A stretch of 64,000 bases of DNA from Methylovorus menthalis (GTDB taxonomy: Bacteria > Pseudomonadota > Gammaproteobacteria > Burkholderiales > Methylophilaceae). Position 1 is the first letter of the stretch. Every line of letters begins with the position of its first letter. Position numbers and translations under genes: made by a program. The stretch covers positions 260,930 to 324,929 of the forward strand of contig NZ_JAJAQH010000001.1 of assembly GCF_020523625.1 (NCBI RefSeq). The letters are read 5' to 3'. The notes under the pieces are model-generated. The model was given only the letters and a program-made list of their open reading frames with translations, had not been told where the DNA came from and searched no databases. This document shows, piece after piece, positions 32,971 to 43,066 of the stretch.

Positions 32971-35900
32971 TGTTCCTTTTTGCTGCGTTCGCTTATCCAT
33001 TGAACACCTCTGCGTACCGCTACAAAGAACAGCGGTACAAACAGCACTGCCAGCACGGTGGCGGTAATCATGCCGCCGATCACGCCAGTACCCAGTGCGT
33101 TCTGGGCACCAGAGCCTGCTCCGCTGGAGACAGCCAGTGGCAATACGCCCAGAATGAACGCAAGCGAGGTCATCACAATCGGCCGGAAGCGCAATCGCAA
33201 GGCTTCCAGCGTGGCTTCCACCATCTCCTTGCCTTGCTCCATTTGCTCCTTGGCAAACTCCACGATCAGGATGGCATTCTTGGCCGACAAGCCTATGGTC
33301 AACAACAGGCCGACCTGGAAATACACATCATTGGAAAGCCCTCTCAAGGAAGCGGCAATCAAGGCACCCACGACCCCCAGCGGCACCACCAGCATGACCG
33401 CAAACGGGATAGACCAGCTTTCATACAAGGCCGCCAGGCACAAGAACACGATCAGCAATGACAGGGCATACAGCGCGGGCGCCTGCGAGCCGGTCATGCG
33501 CTCCTGATAGGAAAGTCCGGTCCACTCGTAACCTATGCCTGGTGGCAATTGAGCGGCTAGCGATTCCATGATCGCCATGGCTTCGCCTGTGCTGTGACCA
33601 GGGGCAGGCGACCCCATGATTTCTGTCGATGACAAGCCGTTATAGCGCTCCAGTCGTGGTGATCCATAAGCCCAGTGAGCCGTGGCGAACGAAGAGAATG
33701 GCACCATCTCGCCATTGGCATTCTTGACGAACCATTTGTCAAAATCCTTGGGGTCCATGCGGGAAGCAGCATCGCCTTGCAGGTAAACCCGCTTGATACG
33801 GCCACGATCAATGAAGTCATTCACATATGAGCTACCCCAGGCGGTCGATAGCAAAGAATTAATATCCGCCAGCGAGATGCCCAGCGCATTGGCTTTGGCG
33901 CGATCGATGTCCAGCTTGTATTCGGGTGAGTCCTCCTGCCCGTTAGGCCGAATGCCGACCAGCGCAGGGTTGGCCGATGCCATGCCCAGCAGCTGGTTGC
34001 GTGCCTGCATCAGCGCTTCATGCCCCAGGCCAGCCCGGTCCTGAAGTTGCAAGTCAAACCCGGTGGCATTGCCCAGCTCCACCACGGCAGGCGGAATAAA
34101 CGCGAATACCATCGCCTCGCGGATTTGTGAAAAGTAGCCCATGGCTTTACCGGCGACGGCGGTTATTTTCAGATCGGGGCGCTTGCGTTCAGACCAGTCC
34201 TTCATGCTCACAAAGGCAATGCCGTTGTTCTGCCCGCTACCGGCAAAGCTGAAGCCAGAGACGGTAAACACTGAATTAACGGCTTCTTTCTGATCTTCCA
34301 GAAAATGCCGCTCGACTTGCTTCAATACAGCCTGTGTACGCTCCGTGGTACCGCCCGCGGGCAATATCACCTGGGTAAACAGAATGCCCTGGTCTTCATC
34401 GGGCAGGAAGGAGGAAGGCAGGCGCATAAAGAGCACGCCCATGACAACCACAATCAGACCATACACAATCCCATAGCGGCCCAGGCGGTTCAGCATGCGC
34501 TGCACCAGAGACTGATTCAACCTGGTGGTACGTTCCACGCCACGGTTGAATCCGCCAAACATCCTGCTGAACAGGCTGCGTTTCGTGCTTGCATGACCAT
34601 GGCTATGTGGCTTGAGCAAGGTTGCACACAAGGCGGGGGTCAGAACCAGCGCTACCAGCACGGAGAGCGCCATGGCCGAGACGATGGTGATGGAGAATTG
34701 ACGGTAAATCACGCCGGTAGAGCCGCCGAAGAATGCCATGGGCACAAACACGGCAGAAAGCACGAGGGCAATGCCTATCAGCGCCCCGGTGATCTGCTCC
34801 ATGGAGCGGCGGGTCGCTTCCTTGGGTGACAATCCTTCTTCCTGCATCACCCGTTCCACGTTTTCGACGACGACAATCGCATCATCCACCAGCAGGCCGA
34901 TCGCCAGCACCATGGCAAACATGGTGAGCGTATTGATAGAGAAGCCCGCTGCCGCCAGCACGCCAAAGGTCCCCAACAGCACTACGGGCACCGCAATCGT
35001 TGGAATCAGCGTGGCGCGGAAATTCTGCAAGAACACATACATCACCAGAAACACGAGAATGATGGCTTCAATCAGCGTCTTGATCACTTCTTCAATCGAC
35101 ACTTTGACAAAGGGCGTGGTGTCATAAGGCACCACGGCTTTCATGCCTTGCGGGAACAGGGGCTGCAATTCGGCGAGCTTGGCCTTCACGGCTTCTGCCG
35201 TATCCAGCGCATTGGCACCAGTCGCAAGCTTGATCGCCAGACCAGTGGCCGGTTTGCCGTTGTAGCGGGCCACCACGTCGTAGCTCTCCCCACCGAGCTC
35301 GATGCGCGCAACATCACGCAACCTCACGGCTGCGCCATCGGTAGTGCTTTTCAGCAGTATGTCGCCGAACTGCTCCGGTGTTTGCAAGCGGCTTTGCGCA
35401 GTCACCGTGGCATTGAGTTCCTGCCCCTGACTGGCGGGCATGCCACCAATCTGGCCTGCAGATACCTGGGCATTCTGTGCCGTGATGGCGCTACTGATAT
35501 CCGCCGGGGTCAGTGCATAGTTATGCAGCTTGGCGGGATCGACCCAGATGCGCATCGCATATTTGCTGCCAAACAGCTGGGTATCGCCCACGCCGTTAAC
35601 CCGACTGACAATATCCTGGATGTTCGACCCGACATAATCGCCGAGGTCGATATTCGACATGCTGTTGTCTTCGGAAATAAAGCCGACCACCATCAGGAAA
35701 TTGCTGGAAGCCTTGGCTACCTGCACCCCCTGACGTTGCACTTCTTCGGGCAACAGCGGCGTTGCCAGCGCGAGTTTATTCTGCACCTGCACTTGGGCAA
35801 TATCCGGGTTGGTACCCGCATCAAACGTCAGGGTGATGGTCACACTGCCGGACGAATCACTGGTGGAAGACATATACGTCAGGTGATCAATGCCTTTCAT

Positions 35901-36104
35901 CTTCTGCTCGATCACCTGCGTCACGCTGTCTTCCACAGCCTTTGCCGAGGCACCGGGGTAGGTGGCCGTGATGGAGACCGAAGGTGGTGCAATCAGCGGG
36001 TATTGGGCAATCGGTAGCGAGCGGATGGCGAGTACCCCGGCCAGCATGATGACTATGGCGATCACCCAGGCAAAAATGGGACGATCAATAAAGAATTTAG
36101 ACAT
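32967..36104 (-). CDS. RND multidrug efflux permease, HAE1 family (AcrB/MexB-like)
   Basis: A 1045-aa inner-membrane proton/drug antiporter of normal length. It starts [23 protein letters not shown] and shows 12 membrane helices in the usual 1+5+1+5 arrangement with two large periplasmic domains. The proton-relay aspartates are present in [17 protein letters not shown] (TM4). The family exports hydrophobic drugs, dyes, detergents and solvents through the outer-membrane channel. It lies 9 bp after the adaptor gene and overlaps the channel gene, so all three are one operon, with a divergent TetR gene upstream. Confidence 0.96.
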   Translation of the reverse strand: MSKFFIDRPIFAWVIAIVIMLAGVLAIRSLPIAQYPLIAPPSVSITATYPGASAKAVEDSVTQVIEQKMKGIDHLTYMSSTSDSSGSVTITLTFDAGTNPDIAQVQVQNKLALATPLLPEEVQRQGVQVAKASSNFLMVVGFISEDNSMSNIDLGDYVGSNIQDIVSRVNGVGDTQLFGSKYAMRIWVDPAKLHNYALTPADISSAITAQNAQVSAGQIGGMPASQGQELNATVTAQSRLQTPEQFGDILLKSTTDGAAVRLRDVARIELGGESYDVVARYNGKPATGLAIKLATGANALDTAEAVKAKLAELQPLFPQGMKAVVPYDTTPFVKVSIEEVIKTLIEAIILVFLVMYVFLQNFRATLIPTIAVPVVLLGTFGVLAAAGFSINTLTMFAMVLAIGLLVDDAIVVVENVERVMQEEGLSPKEATRRSMEQITGALIGIALVLSAVFVPMAFFGGSTGVIYRQFSITIVSAMALSVLVALVLTPALCATLLKPHSHGHASTKRSLFSRMFGGFNRGVERTTRLNQSLVQRMLNRLGRYGIVYGLIVVVMGVLFMRLPSSFLPDEDQGILFTQVILPAGGTTERTQAVLKQVERHFLEDQKEAVNSVFTVSGFSFAGSGQNNGIAFVSMKDWSERKRPDLKITAVAGKAMGYFSQIREAMVFAFIPPAVVELGNATGFDLQLQDRAGLGHEALMQARNQLLGMASANPALVGIRPNGQEDSPEYKLDIDRAKANALGISLADINSLLSTAWGSSYVNDFIDRGRIKRVYLQGDAASRMDPKDFDKWFVKNANGEMVPFSSFATAHWAYGSPRLERYNGLSSTEIMGSPAPGHSTGEAMAIMESLAAQLPPGIGYEWTGLSYQERMTGSQAPALYALSLLIVFLCLAALYESWSIPFAVMLVVPLGVVGALIAASLRGLSNDVYFQVGLLLTIGLSAKNAILIVEFAKEQMEQGKEMVEATLEALRLRFRPIVMTSLAFILGVLPLAVSSGAGSGAQNALGTGVIGGMITATVLAVLFVPLFFVAVRRGVQWISERSKKEQ

Positions 36105-36113
36105 GATCAGCCC

Positions 36114-37289
36114 CTAGATTTGCTTGCTAGCACTGGTTTTATCGGGCGATACCACCTGTGCCGGCATCCCGGGACGTATCTTTTGCAAACCGTTCACAAT
36201 GACCTGATCCCCGGCATTGAGGCCTTTATGCACCAGCCATTGATCACCCTGTGTCTGGTCTGCCTCGATATTGCGTGCTTCTACCTTGCCATCGCGGCCC
36301 AGCACTAACACCATGGGGTTACCCTTGGAATCACGGCTCACACTGCGTTGTGGCACCAGGATAGCGCGGTCATCCACCCCTTGCTCCAGCACGGCACGCA
36401 CATACATACCGGGCAACAGCACACCCTTGGGGTTGGCGAAGACGGCGCGCAGGGTAACGGTGCCGGTCGTCTGGCTCACAGTAATATCGGTAAAGGCAAG
36501 CTTGCCGTTCAAGCCATAGCTACTGCCATCTTCCAGCACCAGCTTTACTTCGGCCTGGTTTTCCCCGGCCTTTTTCAGCATGCCGCTTTCCCATTGGTGG
36601 CGTAGCCTTAACAGCTCGGCGCTGGACTGCGTCACATCTACATATATCGGATCAAGCTGCTGTATGGTGGTCAGCGCGGTTTCCTGATTGGCAGTTACCA
36701 GCGCCCCTGGCGTCACATTGGACTTCGCGACCCGGCCCGAAATGGGGGCAATCACGCTGGTGAATCCCAGGTTGATTCTCGCTGTCTGCAAGGTAGCCTT
36801 GGCAACATCCACATCGGCCTGCCCCTGGCCTAGCGAGGATTGGGCATCTTCCAGATCCTGCTTGCTGACGGCCTGTATGGTCGACAACTCGCCATAGCGG
36901 GTCGCTTTGCTCTTTGCGGCCACCAGATTGGCTTCGGCCTTGTTCAGGCTGGCCTGCGCACTATCCAGTGTCGCTTTGTAAGTCGCGGGATCAATTTGAT
37001 ACAAGGGCTGACCAGCTTTCACATCAGCGCCCTCTACAAACAAGCGCTTCTGCAGAATGCCGCCCACCTGCGGGCGGACCTCTGACACCAGGAAAGGTGA
37101 GGTGCGTCCGGCCAGCTCGGTCGTCAGGTTGACCGACTGTGGCTGAACCGTCACGACTTCAACCTGTGCCGCACCTGGCGGGTTTTCTGCGGGCGCACCC
37201 CCTTGATGACATCCGGCCAGGAGCGCATTCCCAGCGAGCAACATCAACAAAATGGCTGACAGGCGCATGTGTTTTAGATTGGATTTCAT
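36114..37289 (-). CDS. RND efflux periplasmic adaptor lipoprotein (AcrA/MexA-like)
   Basis: A 391-aa membrane-fusion protein. The signal ends in NALLAGCHQ with a lipidated Cys near residue 26. The lipoyl half-motifs are SEVRPQVGGILQKRLFVEGADVKAGQPLYQID and the later GFTSVIAPISGRVAKSNVTPGALV, with a coiled-coil hairpin between (about 100-160) and a beta barrel after. AAAGGA precedes the ATG. It bridges the pump and the outer-membrane channel. It is the first gene of the efflux operon and faces two putative operator sites. Confidence 0.95.
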   Translation of the reverse strand: MKSNLKHMRLSAILLMLLAGNALLAGCHQGGAPAENPPGAAQVEVVTVQPQSVNLTTELAGRTSPFLVSEVRPQVGGILQKRLFVEGADVKAGQPLYQIDPATYKATLDSAQASLNKAEANLVAAKSKATRYGELSTIQAVSKQDLEDAQSSLGQGQADVDVAKATLQTARINLGFTSVIAPISGRVAKSNVTPGALVTANQETALTTIQQLDPIYVDVTQSSAELLRLRHQWESGMLKKAGENQAEVKLVLEDGSSYGLNGKLAFTDITVSQTTGTVTLRAVFANPKGVLLPGMYVRAVLEQGVDDRAILVPQRSVSRDSKGNPMVLVLGRDGKVEARNIEADQTQGDQWLVHKGLNAGDQVIVNGLQKIRPGMPAQVVSPDKTSASKQI

Positions 37290-37341
37290 ATGGCTTTCCT
37301 TTACCCCGTGAAGGTATTGCTTGCACAGAACACTTAAAATT

Positions 37342-37375
37342 TAGATCGATCATTCTAGATTGAGCGATCATTCTA
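37342..37375. promoter_or_regulatory. Two tandem operator-like palindromes between efflux operon and tetR
   Basis: Two sites 18 bp apart share TAGAnnGATCnnTCTA: TAGATCGATCATTCTA (37342-37357) and TTGAGCGATCATTCTA (37360-37375). They lie in the 140-bp divergent gap. On the minus strand TTGCCT, a 16-bp spacer and TAGAAT (overlapping site 2) may be the operon promoter, so binding of the TetR protein would block it. Confidence 0.55.
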
Positions 37376-37429
37376 ATATAAACTACGCAAAAGGCAACTT
37401 TTTTACATTTTTTGATGTTAGGAGACGTA

Positions 37430-38065
37430 ATGACCACTTCCCAGCCCATCAGCCGGGCCGACCTCCGGCGCAACCAGGTGCTGACGGCAGCCACGGAATG
37501 CTTCAGGGCGCATGGTTTTCATGGCACCAGCATGTCCCAGTTATCAAAAGCCTCCGGGATGAGCGTCGGCCATATCTACCATTACTTTGAGAATAAAGAA
37601 GCCATCATTGAAGCCATTGTGGAAAATGACCTGCTGAAAATATTGCAGATTCCAGAGCGTATTGAGCAAAGCCGTGGCGAGGGCGATATTTTTGACGCCC
37701 TGGTGGCGGATGTGGAGCAGAGCGCTGCCGATGCATTTTACGATCCCGATGCGGCGCTACTGCTGGAAATCGTGGCTGAGGCGGCGCGTAATCCCCGCAT
37801 CGCCAGCATCATCCGGCGGGCAGAGACCACCGCCATGGAAAGCATCAAGCGTTATCTGCGCAAAGGGCTGCTTCAGCGCAATTCCGACTTTTCAGAAGAA
37901 TCACTGGATACTGCCTGCAATCTGCTGGCCTCCTTATTCGAGGGGCTCACCATACGCTTGATCCGGAACCCTGAACTCTCCTTGCAAAACAGCATCCCCA
38001 TGATGCGCAGGATCATTCGTTATATGCTTGAACATGAGCTTCCCAGCCCAGCAGACACCAACTAA
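37430..38065 (+). CDS. TetR family transcriptional regulator of the efflux operon
   Basis: A 211-aa protein from the ATG at 37430 (TAGGAG 6 nt upstream). The N-terminal helix-turn-helix is NQVLTAATECFRAHGFHGTSMSQLSKASGMSVGHIYHYFENKEAI (about 15-60); the rest is the helical ligand-binding and dimerisation domain. It is divergent from the RND genes, the standard AcrR/NalC-type arrangement, and probably represses both itself and the pump until a pump substrate binds. The ligand is unknown. Confidence 0.92.
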   Translation: MTTSQPISRADLRRNQVLTAATECFRAHGFHGTSMSQLSKASGMSVGHIYHYFENKEAIIEAIVENDLLKILQIPERIEQSRGEGDIFDALVADVEQSAADAFYDPDAALLLEIVAEAARNPRIASIIRRAETTAMESIKRYLRKGLLQRNSDFSEESLDTACNLLASLFEGLTIRLIRNPELSLQNSIPMMRRIIRYMLEHELPSPADTN

Positions 38066-38097
38066 ATACGGGAATTAAGCCAAAAAGCAAAACATCC

Positions 38098-38119
38098 AAG
38101 GGCCGCAAGGCCCTTTTTT
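38098..38119 (+). terminator. Intrinsic terminator of the tetR gene
   Basis: GGGCC-GCAA-GGCCC (stem 38100-38113) with a stable tetraloop is followed by TTTTTT and lies 35 bp after the tetR stop codon. Confidence 0.9.
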
Positions 38120-38318
38120 ATTAGGCATATACCGTCCGGGCGGCTTTAAGTACTGTCAAAAAATGCCGATATGGTTACAGCTAGCCAGTTTGTACTGGTA
38201 GAGTTTAGAAAAACCATAAGTCTCGCCAGAGAGCTTCTGAAAGTCGCCATATCATGTCTTCCAACCACAGTGCTATCGTAAAAACAAAATTGCGTTTCCG
38301 AATCGGTGATATCCCGAG

Positions 38319-40148
38319 ATGGCAATGGAGTCATGCAAGATGGTAAGCACCATCGATCCGAGCGGAATCTCTTCCGCAGGCAAGACCAGCAGTCTGATGA
38401 AGAGCTTTATTACCTTTGGCATTTCATCGCTGCTTATCCTGATCAGCCTCGCCACATTCTTAATCACCGTGGAGTGGCAGGAATTCAGACGGGCCAGCGC
38501 CGCCCACCAGTCCACTGTCAAACTCAAGCTCCTGTTGCTCTATGCAGAAAAACTCTCGCGTGAACGTGGGCCCACCAATGCCATTCTCGGAAACGCTGAT
38601 ACCGATGACGGCTCATTACGTGAGACCCTGAAGCTGGCAAGAACAGAAACGGATGATGCGTATGCACGCCTCTGCGCTACCCTTCGTTGTAGTACGCTAT
38701 CGAACAACCTGACCAGTGAACTTAAACAGCTGGCGCTGGAGCTGGAGCAAGAAAGGGAAACGATAGACACCCTGGCAAACATTCCCCTGCAAGAACGCGG
38801 AAATGAACGCATAAGCGCACAGATTGAGCGCATGGTTGGCTTTATAAGCACAATAAGGCCATTGATCACAACGCTCAGCAACGACGTTATTACCTCCTCA
38901 CCGGCCATCAGCCTGCTGATTACCGAAGCTCGCCTGGCTGCTACATTGCGCGAATATGCGGGGCAATTAGGGTCAGCACTTACCCCCTCGCTGAGCTTCA
39001 AGCGCGAAAGAACCTTCAAAGAACAGCTGAAGCTGGAGCGCCTGAAAGGGCATATCGAAGAATTGCATATGCGTCTCTCCGCTCATTTGGCGGTGGGAAC
39101 GTTGCCTCCAGAAATTGCCAATGCAAAAGCAAAAATGGAGGAAGAGTACTTTGAAGATGCGCATGCCTATCTTGCCAGCATCGAAACATCAAGCAATCTG
39201 GAAACACTGCCTAGCCCTGACACATTCTATAAAATATATGTGCCCCTGATGAATTCGATTGTGACCCTGCGGGATGCCCTGCTGGCTGAAGCCGAAGCCA
39301 GCACGATCAAGGCCAAAGAAGATTCGTTGCTGGCGTTGAGTGTGGTGAGCATCCTCATGCTTGTTTTCCTGGGATTGACCATCAAGAAGTTACGCATTAT
39401 CCATCAACAGGTCGTGGTTCCGATGATGCAGGCCTCTCATGCCCTGAAAGCGATTGGTGCCGGCAATTTTCAGGAAATTACCCACTCGAACAATCTGCCG
39501 GAAGAAATTGCCGAGGTCATGGAAGGCATCAACACTCTTAATCGTCAGATCAATGCCCGCATCGGCCTGGAACAAGAGCGCGATGAGCTCGTAAAAACCT
39601 TGACCCTGCAATCTTCCACCGACTTCTTGACCGGCCTTAAAAATCGCCGCGGCTTTTATGAGACCGCCAATATCGAATATGCACGGGCACAGCGCCATGC
39701 CTGTGAAAGCTGCATCATGATCATCGACATTGACCATTTCAAGGCGGTGAACGATACCTACGGGCACTCCGCAGGCGACTGGGCACTGACCTTTATTGGT
39801 GGCATTCTGAAAGATAATTCGCGCATACACGACATCTCGGCACGGCATGGCGGGGAAGAGTTCATCTGCATGCTAGGTAACAGCAACCTGGAAGAGGGCT
39901 GCATGTTTGCCGAAAAAATCCGCACCCTGATTCAGGCAGCCATGGTCAACATCGGCCCAGACTTAACGCCGATCAAACTCACGGTCAGCATAGGCATCAC
40001 AAGCACCCAGTCTCAGCACCCACCACTGGACCTGCTGATCGAGCAGGCCGACCGTGCGCTGTATATGGCCAAAAACCTGGGGCGTAACCGCGTACAGCGC
40101 TTTGACCACACCGCACTTGCCGCTACGGCGCAATATTCGCTGCTTTGA
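38319..40148 (+). CDS. Membrane-anchored diguanylate cyclase with periplasmic helical sensor
   Basis: A 609-aa protein. Two membrane helices (about 33-50 and 327-347) enclose a large helical periplasmic domain rich in charged residues, with EKLSRERGPTNAILG near 78-92, similar to the ERG motif of nitrate/nitrite-type or related four-helix sensors. A HAMP-like segment (about 350-410) leads to a GGDEF domain (about 435-600). The active site is GGEEF, and RIHD five residues before it is an intact inhibitory I-site, so it should be an active, feedback-controlled cyclic di-GMP synthase. The start has two in-frame ATGs (38319, 38325). It lies 103 bp before an EAL gene on the same strand. Confidence 0.92.
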   Translation: MAMESCKMVSTIDPSGISSAGKTSSLMKSFITFGISSLLILISLATFLITVEWQEFRRASAAHQSTVKLKLLLLYAEKLSRERGPTNAILGNADTDDGSLRETLKLARTETDDAYARLCATLRCSTLSNNLTSELKQLALELEQERETIDTLANIPLQERGNERISAQIERMVGFISTIRPLITTLSNDVITSSPAISLLITEARLAATLREYAGQLGSALTPSLSFKRERTFKEQLKLERLKGHIEELHMRLSAHLAVGTLPPEIANAKAKMEEEYFEDAHAYLASIETSSNLETLPSPDTFYKIYVPLMNSIVTLRDALLAEAEASTIKAKEDSLLALSVVSILMLVFLGLTIKKLRIIHQQVVVPMMQASHALKAIGAGNFQEITHSNNLPEEIAEVMEGINTLNRQINARIGLEQERDELVKTLTLQSSTDFLTGLKNRRGFYETANIEYARAQRHACESCIMIIDIDHFKAVNDTYGHSAGDWALTFIGGILKDNSRIHDISARHGGEEFICMLGNSNLEEGCMFAEKIRTLIQAAMVNIGPDLTPIKLTVSIGITSTQSQHPPLDLLIEQADRALYMAKNLGRNRVQRFDHTALAATAQYSLL

Positions 40149-40251
40149 TGGTAACCAGCGCGACCCATCCTGATGCACAGCAGTCCTGTATTCAAATCAT
40201 GCTAAATTAGACGTTGGTCTTGGTAGACAACGCACTGGAGGTAGATAGACC

Positions 40252-41055
40252 ATGGGTATGTTAGACAACTTCGTTCCAGTCGGCTGCAAAGCTTGCAGAG
40301 ACAAAACCAAGCTCGGCATCGACTTCACGATGGCATTTCAGCCGATTGTGGATATCTCGAACAACAGCGTATTCGGCTACGAAGCCCTAGTGCGCGGCAT
40401 CAACAATGAAGGTGCCGCCAGCATCCTTTCCCAGCTGAACGATGAAAACCGCTACCTGTTTGATCAATCCATACGCGTCAAAGCCATCGACCTGGCACAA
40501 CAGCTGAATTTGCAAGGCATGCTCAGCATCAACTTTCTACCCAATGCCGTTTACAAGCCTGAAACCTGCATACGCGCCACCCTCGAAGCCGCCGCCGAAG
40601 TCAACTTTCCTACAGACAGGATCATGTTTGAAGTCACGGAAGGCGAGCGCGTGATTGATAACGAGCACCTGCGCAATATTTTCATTGAATACAAAAAGCA
40701 CAACTTCACCACCGCCATTGATGACTTTGGTGCAGGTTACGCCGGGCTCAATCTGCTCGCCGACTGGCAGCCCGACATCATCAAACTTGATATGGCAATG
40801 ACCCGCAATATCCATCAGGACCGTGTTCGCCGGGCACTGGTATTCGGCATTCTGTCGATCTGCCGTGAACTCTCTATCCAGGTGATTGCTGAAGGCATAG
40901 AGGTCAGAGAGGAATGCCTGACCCTGGCCGACGAAGGTGTCACGTTGTTCCAGGGATATTTTTTCGCGAAACCGGGCTTTGAATGCCTGCCTGAAATCCC
41001 GGAAGAGGTTTGGCCACTAGTTAAATCCCGCCGTGCGCGCGATAGCCGCAGGTAA
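40252..41055 (+). CDS. Stand-alone EAL domain cyclic di-GMP phosphodiesterase
   Basis: A 267-aa protein made almost entirely of an EAL domain. The catalytic set is present: YEALVRG, INFLPN, FEVTE, IDDFGAGYAG, IKLDM, AEGIE and FQGYFF, so it should hydrolyse cyclic di-GMP to pGpG. The N-terminal 25 residues hold a CxxC pair (GCKACRD), which could bind metal or respond to redox. GGAGGTAGATAGACC precedes the ATG. It follows a diguanylate cyclase on the same strand, so the pair may set a local signalling level. Confidence 0.92.
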   Translation: MGMLDNFVPVGCKACRDKTKLGIDFTMAFQPIVDISNNSVFGYEALVRGINNEGAASILSQLNDENRYLFDQSIRVKAIDLAQQLNLQGMLSINFLPNAVYKPETCIRATLEAAAEVNFPTDRIMFEVTEGERVIDNEHLRNIFIEYKKHNFTTAIDDFGAGYAGLNLLADWQPDIIKLDMAMTRNIHQDRVRRALVFGILSICRELSIQVIAEGIEVREECLTLADEGVTLFQGYFFAKPGFECLPEIPEEVWPLVKSRRARDSRR

Positions 41056-41358
41056 AGCGCTCTATACGGCTTCAAGCCTAATCCAAAGCATATCCATCCT
41101 GGCGCCAGGTTAAATGGTCATGCAACTCATGACACTTGTCATCCCAAGGCCCTGATCAAATAAACAAAATTGATCAATCGGGAAGATCGCGTAATACTCA
41201 TACTCAGCAATACCCAACGGGACCACCCGTGTTGCCAGGCAAGGCTGCAGGACGAGCCGCCATTGCGTTAGCCCGGTAGAGCACAGTCAATCTTATTCAA
41301 TACATTTGAGTCAGTTGCCTCTACCCTTTGTGAAAAATAACTATCATTGGGAGCTTCC
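41056..41358. other. Intergenic region upstream of the mini-catalase
   Basis: These 303 bp contain no convincing ORF. Two palindromes are visible: CCTGGCGCCAGG (41098-41109, a perfect 12-mer) and TGATCAA/TTGATCA arms with a 10-nt centre (41153-41176). Either may be a regulatory site for the catalase gene. Confidence 0.5.
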
Positions 41359-42345
41359 ATGAACACTGCTTTAAAACCTGTGCTTTTACTGCTGCTGGCG
41401 AGCGTATCGGCATCTGCCCTGGCAGATGATGCCAAACCAGTCACCGAACAGCTGGTGGATACCCTAACCCAGCTTGCCGGCGGGCCACACCCGAAATTTC
41501 GAGCCAACCACGCCAAAGGCATAGTCGCTGAAGGCGTATTCACGCCAGCCGCCAGTGCCGCCGAGATCACCAAGGCCAGCATATTCACCAGCTCCAATCC
41601 TGTGACCGTGCGCTATTCGGATGCGACTGGCGTGCCGAATATTCCGGATGCTGATGGCAATGCATTCCCCAAGGGCATCGCCATCCGTTTCAACCTGCCC
41701 GACCAAAGCCTGGCTGACCTGGTATGCATCTCGGTGAATGGCTTCCCGTCGGCTACGCCTGAAGACTTTCTGGGCCTGCTGAATGCCGTGGCCGCTTCCG
41801 GCAAGGAAACCACCAAACCCTCCACGATTGAAAAATACCTGGGCAGCCATCCGGCCGCGCTCAAGTTTGTGACCACCCCAAAGCTGCCACCTGAAAGTTT
41901 TGCCACCCAGGCCTTTTTTGGCGTGAATGCGTTCAAGTTCACCAATGCCAAGGGCGAAACCCACTACGGTCGCTACCGCATTGAGCCGGTGACTGGTCAG
42001 AAATTCCTCTCGCCAGAAGCCGCCAAGGCAGCCGATGCCAATTACCTGATGAACGAGCTGCCCGCCAGACTGAAGTCCGGAGCTTATAGCTACAAGATTT
42101 CGGTGCAGATTGCCGAAGCGGACGATACGCTGAATGACGCTACCGTGTCGTGGCCCGACTCACGCCGCGTGGTGGAGCTGGGCACGCTGCAAATCAAGGC
42201 GATCAAGGCCGATGGCGCCAGCTATGAAAGACAGGTGATGTTCAGCCCGCTCAATCTGGTTGATGGCATAGAGCCGAGCGATGACCCGATATTGCTGGCT
42301 CGCCCCAGTGCTTATGCCGTGAGTTTTGGCCGCCGCCTGCAGTAA
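41359..42345 (+). CDS. Periplasmic catalase-family peroxidase (SrpA-like mini-catalase)
   Basis: A 328-aa protein from the ATG 41359 (GGGAG upstream). A signal peptide (LLLLLASVSASALA-DD, cleavage near residue 22) sends it to the periplasm. The body is the shortened catalase core found in SrpA-type proteins: RANHAKGIVAEGVF contains the distal histidine, and VTVRYSDATGVPNIPDADGNAFPKGIAIRF is typical. At about 330 aa, it is much shorter than a classical catalase (480 or more). These proteins act as heme peroxidases on hydrogen peroxide or organic hydroperoxides. An OhrR-type regulator follows 39 bp later on the same strand. Confidence 0.9.
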   Translation: MNTALKPVLLLLLASVSASALADDAKPVTEQLVDTLTQLAGGPHPKFRANHAKGIVAEGVFTPAASAAEITKASIFTSSNPVTVRYSDATGVPNIPDADGNAFPKGIAIRFNLPDQSLADLVCISVNGFPSATPEDFLGLLNAVAASGKETTKPSTIEKYLGSHPAALKFVTTPKLPPESFATQAFFGVNAFKFTNAKGETHYGRYRIEPVTGQKFLSPEAAKAADANYLMNELPARLKSGAYSYKISVQIAEADDTLNDATVSWPDSRRVVELGTLQIKAIKADGASYERQVMFSPLNLVDGIEPSDDPILLARPSAYAVSFGRRLQ

Positions 42346-42384
42346 TCCATTCAATGTCTGGGGATTTCTGATGACAGGATCCCC

Positions 42385-42846
42385 ATGGGAGACCACTCTG
42401 TGTCCAAAGGTTTGACCGCCACCCCGGCCATTAGCGATCTGCTCTGTTATGCCTTGTATTCAAGTTCGCTGGCCATGTCGCGGGTATATCGGCCCTTGCT
42501 TGCTGGTTTGTCGCTGACTTATCCGCAGTATCTGGTGCTGATGGTGCTGTGGACACAGGATGGCCTCACCGTATCTGAAATCGGTGAATCGCTTGCGCTC
42601 AACTCAGCGACACTGACGCCATTGCTGAAGCGCATGGAAAGCACAGGCTATATTCTCCGTGCACGCTCATCTGCCGACGAGCGCCAGGTGATGGTAAACC
42701 TGACCGGCAAAGGCCAGCAAACGCGTAGCGAGTCGGCCCGCATCATGTCTTCCATCACCCAGGCTGCTGGCCTTAGCGAGACAGCCATGGTGGATTTGTG
42801 CGAAGAGCTGCACCGACTCAGGAATAATTTGAACCGACTGGTGTAA
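42385..42846 (+). CDS. MarR family regulator, OhrR-like
   Basis: A 153-aa winged-helix repressor. The N-terminal segment [39 protein letters not shown] matches OhrR proteins, with the peroxide-sensing cysteine in LLCYALY. The HTH and wing follow ([25 protein letters not shown], then [16 protein letters not shown]). OhrR proteins release DNA when this cysteine is oxidised by organic peroxides. It sits directly after a periplasmic mini-catalase, which is a natural target. AGGA lies 7 nt before the ATG. Confidence 0.88.
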   Translation: MGDHSVSKGLTATPAISDLLCYALYSSSLAMSRVYRPLLAGLSLTYPQYLVLMVLWTQDGLTVSEIGESLALNSATLTPLLKRMESTGYILRARSSADERQVMVNLTGKGQQTRSESARIMSSITQAAGLSETAMVDLCEELHRLRNNLNRLV

Positions 42847-42864
42847 ACCGAAAAAATATTAAGA

Positions 42865-42886
42865 GGTGGCATCGCCGCCCTTTTTT
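42865..42886 (+). terminator. Intrinsic terminator of the ohrR-like gene
   Basis: GGTGGC-atc-GCCGCC (one G-U pair) is followed by C and TTTTTT, 18 bp after the stop codon. Confidence 0.7.
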
Positions 42887-42898
42887 AAGAAAACTATA

Positions 42899-42923
42899 TT
42901 GCACACGATTTAATCGCGTGCAA
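42899..42923. promoter_or_regulatory. 25-bp imperfect palindrome upstream of the AraC gene
   Basis: The arms TTGCAC and GTGCAA enclose CGATT/AATCG half-sites around 42911; only three of 25 positions break the symmetry. It lies 144 bp before the AraC gene at 43067, just after the ohrR terminator. It is a candidate operator. Confidence 0.35.
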
Positions 42924-43066
42924 CCGCCGAGACTGATGCTATTAGGCATATCCACAAGAATTGCATCCAGGCTCATGTTCACTACCACTTCATTGCGAGT
43001 TGCTCACTACCAGGGTGCGATACCCAAAAAGACCAGCATGCGGTGGCATGAGAAGAAACAGGGGGG

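Noticed and set aside
31771-33003. 410-codon open frame on the plus strand across the efflux channel gene
   Set aside because: It is antisense to the OprM-like gene; the protein is rich in Gln, His and Arg as expected of a shadow frame in GC-rich DNA.
35148-36017. 289-codon plus-strand open frame inside the RND permease
   Set aside because: It is opposite a 1045-aa AcrB-like gene with clear TM4 aspartates and has no motif of its own.
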